Source of the DNA: Combretum micranthum
Lineage: Eukaryota; Streptophyta; Magnoliopsida; Myrtales; Combretaceae
DNA length: 64,000 bases
Assembly: GCA_024138025.1 (NCBI GenBank)
Contig: JAMXBD010000066.1
Coordinates: forward strand, 1,860,001-1,924,000
Direction of reading: 5' to 3'
Below, piece by piece: positions 58,700-64,000 of this stretch (position 1 is its first letter; the number at the start of each line of letters is the position of its first letter). The notes under the pieces were generated by a model, which saw nothing but the letters and a program-made list of their open reading frames with translations, ran no database searches and had not been told where the DNA came from. Made by a program: the position numbers and the translations under genes.

Positions 58700-61600
58700 C
58701 GGAATCAAATAAGTAAACAATAAAATAAATAGATAATTGATGTAATTAAATTAATAAATAGATTTGAATTGAAATTGAGATTTGAAATATTTTACAAAAT
58801 CATCTATTTTCCTTAATAACTTTTCTTTTAAAATCAAACATCCAATTTTAACTCAATTCTTCATTTTAAACTCTTTTTATCCTAAATTCAAATTTCTAAA
58901 TCCCAAAACAAATACTTTAAACATTTTGTAAATTCCTAAACCCTTTATATTTTAGTTGATTTTATTTTCTTGAATCTCAATAATTTTTTAAAACGATTGC
59001 TTGTTTAAAAATACTAGTTTTAAACTCGAACCCAAATTAAATGTTAGATTTTCATAAGTTAAACTTATGAATTGTGTTTTCATATCAAAATATAGATTTT
59101 TAATATATATATTCTCAATTATTTTCTAACTAATTACGATTCTTAAAATAATTATCAGAAATGTTTAAATTTAATACCCTATCTCAAAAATATCTTCTAA
59201 TATATACATATATATATATATACCCATCCTATCCTTTTCCTTTTTTTTTCTCTCACTACCTTCTTCCTTCTCTTTCCCTTTCTTTTTCTTTCGTTTCTTT
59301 TTCTCTCTCTTCCTCTTTCTCTCAATTCACAAAACCAAACCCCAAATCTCAAATTCAACATGTCTATGGAAGAAATCAAAGAAAGGAAACAAGATAGAGA
59401 ATGAAGATCATGCTAGAAATAACTCTAAGAACCTAGGAGAAGTAAGAGTATAAGAATTAAGGTGTTTGGTTTGTCTAAACAATAGTTTTGTTACTTTTAT
59501 TGCTTTAGTTGTTATTTATGTGTGTAAATATTGTATTAAGACTAGATATATGTAAAACTTGTGATAATAGTGATAAACCAAAGATATATGGGCATGTTTG
59601 TTAAAAATCGAAATGTATATTTGTGTAGATAAAGTATTTGATGAAATGATTTGTGGTTATATGATATATTTATGTATATAGAAGTATTTATAAGTCAAGT
59701 TTGAGCATGGGTAAGCTAATAATAAGTTGTTGTTGTTGATGTATGTTGAATTAAGTAGTTAAAAATTAGTGTAAAAGACAAAGGAAAAACGTAGCATGAC
59801 CCCTATTCATCATGGCCGTATCACGGCCTGTGATATACACAGAAAATAAAATTTAGAAGTATAACGAGCGTAGTAAAGGGCGTGATCTCCTTTGATCAAA
59901 TGATAAAACGTAATAACGGGCGTGTCTTGCATGCAATGAACATCACGGCGTAGATCACGAACGTTATGAAGGACGTAATCTGCACCGATAGAAATTTTTT
60001 AAAGCAAAAAGCCTAGATCATAGTTGTGACAAGGGATGTTATTTTCTTGTTACGGTGTGATAAGGTCATAATGGTGATCACGACCTTCATCACGGGCGTG
60101 GTGAGGCTAGTGATGGGGATAACGGCCCCCATCACGAGTGTGATCCTTGCCGTAGAGCTGTTCATAAAAAGAAAAGAAAAATAAAAAGAAAGAAGGAAGA
60201 AAGATAAAATGAAATAGATTAATGGTAGATTAAATAACATTTAGTGTTTGTATAATTAGGTATGTGTTAATGAATTAATAGGATTAATAATTATCTTGGG
60301 TTAATATAGTCCTTAAGTACAAAAGGAACTTAATTACTAAACCTAAGTTCAACTTAGCTAAATGGACTTGAATGAAATAAAATGGATTAGATTAATTAAG
60401 TTTGATTATCTTATCTTAGTAATTGGATTAAATGATTAACTCTAACAAATTTGACTAAGATTAAGTTAAAAAGAGTTAATAATTAATAGTTGGCTTAGAA
60501 TAATGGGTTAGAATAAATTAACATAGGAAATATGTTGTTTCTATATGTGTTTGCTTAGGAAATGAATGTTTTTGAATGTGCATGATGTGATGATACTTTT
60601 ATTATAAGAGACTATAAGCAAAGTGAAAAGAAAATACTTTGACAGACAAAGTAGAACTGTCTATATTTTCATGGGGCGATATTCGCAGCTATAGCATGGT
60701 TCCAAATTACTGTATGATCAAATAGGATTTTAAAATGGATGTTTAATATGAAAATTGATGTAAGTTAATAAATGATTAAGTTGCTTATATAGTTTAATTT
60801 CTTAAACAGATAATTGCTTCTGAACCTACTCTCTGGTCTATCTTCTTTTTCTTTTGGATTGTGGACGTCATTTGAAGGTATACAGTAACTTGCGTGTTAA
60901 ATGTTAAGATAGACATACTAAAATGAATTAAGACTTAAAGACGACCTAATAATTGAGTGTTGCTTGTGCTTATGCCGTTGAATCCAGTTCGAGGAGTGGT
61001 AACCTTGTTGGAGCGAATATGATAGTTTAAGCGCCTAGGCCACCCCTGTCATGGTGCAATGACATTTATAAGTGTTATGGCAGGTAGATAATGGGGCAAA
61101 CGGTATCGGCATAATGTAGGTTCAAAATGAAGTAATATGTTTTAGTTCATATTTATGGGACCGGTTGAATAAATTGATATTATGGACTGGGATGAGTAAA
61201 GTGTGTGTAACGGCTGTAATCCCTTAGATGAGGCTATTTTCCCTTTCTCGGTTAGATATAGGAGATATAGATACCCAGAATTCCTATATCAACCTATTAA
61301 GTAGCTGCTATTACTCAGGACCCCGGTTTCCTCCGGAGTGTGAATGCTGTAGTGTTGATTTGCTTACTTTAAATTGAAGATGATAACTTGTTATTTGTTA
61401 CATTGCATTTAGTTAGGCTTGTCTTCCATTCTGCATGTGTCTGTGTTACTGTGTACTAAGCTCCGGCTCATTATTGTTGTTGTTATTCTTTTCCAGGTAT
61501 TGTGTTGAGGATGATGATGATATGTTGAAGATTTTAATGATTGGATGAAGATGTGATGATGTTGATGTTGGTGTCGATGTTGATTATGATGATTTAGGTG

Positions 61601-62055
61601 ATGATGATGTTTAGCTCGGGTTTTGGGCGATGTTGGAGGAATGAATTGGAATAGGGCCATGGATTTTATTTTGTTTGTTTTCGTATAAAGGACTGGATTT
61701 ATTCTTTTAAGTTTGTAATATTCTTTCAAGGGAGCCGGGTGGAGCCCATGTTTTGTAATCTAAAGTTTTAAAGCCGTGATCTACCATCACATAAAGTATT
61801 AGAGATGCTTGATGGTAGAGTTTTATTTTATGGAAGTTGATTTACTCAAATGAGTAGATATATGTTTTGTTTTAATAAAAGTTTATTTTGGAAGTTTAAA
61901 TCTAGTTGCTTTAGAAATCTAAATAAATGATTTCATTAATTAAAATTGGTTACTAATGTTCAAAATAAACATATCTTTTAAGGAAGCCTAAGTATGTAAT
62001 ATACGAAGTATTATACGTGGTGGTACCTACCCTAATTAAAATTTAAGGCATTACA
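58700..62055 (+). repeat. Long LTR-like block (probably solo Gypsy LTR), plus orientation
   Basis: Ends AATTTAAGGCATTACA at 62055, a typical end for long Gypsy LTRs. It carries, in mirror order to the block at 22289-26020, a T/C-rich tract (59230-59330), a GC-rich repeat (59800-60150), a block with GCGCCTAGGCCACCCCTG (61031-), CCCCGGTTTCCTCCGG (about 61321) and GGCTCATTATTGTTGTTGTT. The left end is not determined. No gag or pol follows, so it is more likely a solo LTR than part of an intact element. Frames at 59161-59397, 60013-60240 and 61409-61729 are low-complexity and unsupported. Confidence 0.45.
59800..60150. repeat. Array of short ATCACGGNCGTGAT-like motifs
   Basis: Many imperfect copies of a short palindromic word occur: GGCCGTATCACGGCC, CATCACGGCG, GATCACGAACG, GGTCATAATGGTGATCACG, CATCACGGGCGTGGTGAGG and CCCATCACGAGTGTGATCC. 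They sit in the LTR-like block. Base composition is clearly richer in G+C than the flanks. Confidence 0.8.
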
Positions 62056-62144
62056 TCCAATCACGAAGAAGAAGAAGACTCCATATATACTACTTTTACC
62101 AATAAATATTTTTTTTTCATTTTAATGTCTTTTATTGTATGAGG

Positions 62145-63070
62145 TAGGGATGAGGGGGTAACCTTATCGTACAACGTATTCATTCAAATCCTGCTCGATT
62201 GGATAAATTCCGGGTGGGTATTAAGAGTCAATAGGTAGATTTTAGGTATAAAATTTTTGAAACCTGCTCCTATTGGGTAAGGTACAAGCATGGGCTTTTC
62301 ATATCATATGCCTACTATAAAACCTGTACTCTACTAAATATAGGGTACATATTCTTTGTACCCTGTATGTTCCTCATAAAAATGAGATAAAATAGTATTG
62401 AATTACTAATAATTAAATAGTATCATTTATTTGTGCTAATTTTTTTGTTAGCATAAATATTATTTAAAGAAGTGATACTTCTTCATCATCTTGACTATCT
62501 AGTTTTCAAAAATGCTACATTCTTTTAATTTCCCTTAAGGGCTTAACCTGAAAAATATTTTATATATTATTCTAGAATAATTAAACTAAAATACAAATCT
62601 TTTAATGAAGTTTTGGTAAATATATTCGTTCTTTTATAGTTTTTGTTAGTTTTCTTTCTCTTTTTTTTTTTTTCCCTTCAAGTAAAGAAAGATATAGGTT
62701 TCAACTTTTACAAGTAAATGAACTTCCCATATTATAAAACTTGTAATATTATGAAATTACTTATAAATTACGTTTCACTGGTTGTTTATTGTAAATATGT
62801 GAAAATAAGCTAATTTTACATACTACTTAAAATTGTATATATCACTATAAACGTGAAACTTCATAAAAGAAAAAAAAATCAAAGATTTCATAAAAAATTA
62901 CATGTTCCGTAGTGTACAATGAACCCTATAAATTTTACAGGGTATAAGGTATAGGGAGATACAAGATGCTACCGAGTAAGTTTTTATAGAAGAATTAATA
63001 CCATATACCTTACAGGGTAGGATATAGGTAATGCATATACTATACCCATTATACCTACTACCCTCCCTAA
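62145..63070. mobile_element. Non-autonomous hAT-like element, ~0.93 kb
   Basis: The left end TAGGGATGAGGGGGTAAC and the reverse complement of the right end TTAGGGAGGGTAGTAGGTA are related. Flanks are GTATGAGG (62137-62144) and TTATGAGG (63071-63078), 7 of 8 identical, fitting an 8 bp hAT target duplication. Sequence near both ends is full of GGGTA/TACCC words (GGGTACATATTC, ACAGGGTATAAGG), giving partial hairpin potential. There is no transposase frame. Confidence 0.65.
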
Positions 63071-63109
63071 TTATGAGGCTAAAAATTACTAAACTAAATG
63101 TTGGGTTGA

Positions 63110-63113
<4 letters not shown>

Positions 63114-63153
<40 letters not shown>

Positions 63154-63163
63154 TATTATTATA
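63114..63163. repeat. Microsatellite (ATT)n
   Basis: About sixteen ATT units with one missing base near 63150. Confidence 0.96.
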
Positions 63164-63329
63164 GGTTTGGCTCTCATATTAGTTGAGAAGGTTCAATAAG
63201 AACACTAAGGAGAAAGTAACTAGCCTTAGCATATAATAAATTCATTCATGGTAACCATAAAATAAGCTTATCTATTTAATACGTTGTTTTCAGGTAGTTT
63301 TGACATCTTATTTGTTGTTTTGAAATAGA

Positions 63330-63440
63330 CTATTTATCAAAAATAGTTGCAAATGAAAAATATATATTTTTACTCATAAACAGATCAAAAGGACTAGTCA
63401 AGATGTAAATCAAATACAGATGAAGATCAAACAATCCAAA
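63330..63440. repeat. 'TCTGTTTTTCAT' family copy, reverse orientation
   Basis: TGCAAATGAAAAATATATAT, TTTTTACTCATAAACAGATC and AAATACAGATGAAGATCAAAC are reverse-strand versions of the words at 1075-1290. Confidence 0.4.
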
Positions 63441-64000
63441 TTAACTCTAATTACTAATCATTACAGTAGCTCATGAAAATTGTATTCTATAGTGCCAATT
63501 TGTTCCTAAGGAATAAACATTACCTCAGACAAATGCTATACCTTATTGCACAAGAATTATAAGGTCAATGTGCAATGTTCTCCTAACTCCTTGTATGGTG
63601 GGGGTTATTGCATCTGACACATCACGTGCGATAGGCGTTGCTGTCGACCTGAGAGAAGTCATAAACTGATGACATGTGTAGGATATCGTAGAAAGAGGCA
63701 TGGGAGGAAGAACAAGTAAACTCGATTTCTCGAGTGTACGAGTATGATAGAAGATCAAATCAGATAATTTTGATCGTTCTTGACTCGATCTTCATACAAT
63801 ATGTGCTTTGATCTTTCTTGAAGATATTTTGATAGAGTTTCCACGCTACTCTTGATCTTAGCAATAATGAGAAGAGCGGCCTTCTATTTATAGATGTTGG
63901 AAGCTGATACTAGCCTTTGGATCATTCATAAGCATCTGACAGCTGAGATTGAAGGCTTCTTTTCTTTAGTAATGGATTGGGTTTGCAAATGGGCTTAGAA
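63441..64000 (-). other. Possible leader/promoter or LTR fragment at window edge
   Basis: No coding gene is recognised. The minus-strand frame 63543-63758 (71 residues) has no domain. A strong TATA-type word at 63884-63893 suggests transcription to the left, into this stretch. It could be an LTR with its promoter or an unidentified gene reaching beyond the window. Confidence 0.3.
63884..63893 (-). promoter_or_regulatory. Perfect plant TATA box, left-facing
   Basis: On the minus strand the word is CTATAAATAG, the plant consensus, in a locally GC-richer context. It would start transcription near 63850-63860. Nothing downstream identifies the transcript. Confidence 0.4.

Noticed and set aside
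61409..61729. Minus-strand His-rich frame (106 residues)
   Set aside because: The His/Gln run is the antisense of a GATGATGATG repeat in the LTR-like block.
1..64000. CRISPR arrays, bacterial operons, phage or plasmid features
   Set aside because: The repeats are plant satellites and transposons, and genes have spliceosomal introns; nothing prokaryotic is present.

Overview
This is nuclear DNA of a flowering plant, most likely a eudicot. It is AT-rich and intron-rich, with a nuclear plastocyanin gene that keeps its chloroplast and thylakoid targeting sequence, a plant-type ACT-domain Raf-like kinase, and abundant Ty3/Gypsy, CACTA and hAT-like transposon debris. I cannot name the species.

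Three protein-coding genes are well supported. (1) A plus-strand MFS transporter of the MFSD14 / hippocampus abundant transcript-like class has fourteen exons at 13217-19905 that close in frame at 443 aa. A second, homologous first exon with the same donor phase lies 5.9 kb upstream (7154-7318). (2) An intronless minus-strand plastocyanin gene lies at 44787-45299, with 170 codons, all four copper ligands, and a G-box and CCAAT box upstream. (3) A minus-strand ACT-domain serine/threonine/tyrosine kinase (STY8/STY17/STY46 type) spans 47485-55723 in fifteen exons. It has clean splice sites and conserved motifs, but a single-base deficit in the hinge exon and a phase mismatch at one N-terminal junction mean the reading frame as given is broken twice. 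It is either a recent pseudogene or a draft-assembly error.

Region by region: 1-7100 is repeats and gene-free AT-rich DNA, including an LTR-like start, a hAT-like element at 1865-2222 and a minisatellite of about 115 bp units at 3911-4560. 7154-19905 holds the two MFS first exons, a 1.1 kb tandem duplication between them, and the rest of the gene. 20430-30076 holds small inverted-repeat elements, a long LTR-like block and a decayed minus-strand Ty3/Gypsy body (26040-28870). 30113-38945 is a plus-strand Ty3/Gypsy element of Tat/Ogre-like type, split by a decayed CACTA (En/Spm) element of about 4.2 kb (about 33240-37456). 38950-44650 has no gene that I can support. 44787-55723 holds plastocyanin and the kinase. 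55850-64000 is repeats: an LTR-like block ending at 62055, a hAT-like element of about 0.93 kb flanked by TATGAGG repeats (62145-63070), and an AT-rich end with a left-facing TATA box.

Plastocyanin, the kinase and the transporter are unrelated in function; nothing suggests a pathway cluster. I found no convincing novel multi-gene system. The points most worth checking are the duplicated MFS first exon, the two kinase frame breaks, the CACTA-in-Gypsy nesting and the lengthened lumenal-targeting segment of plastocyanin.
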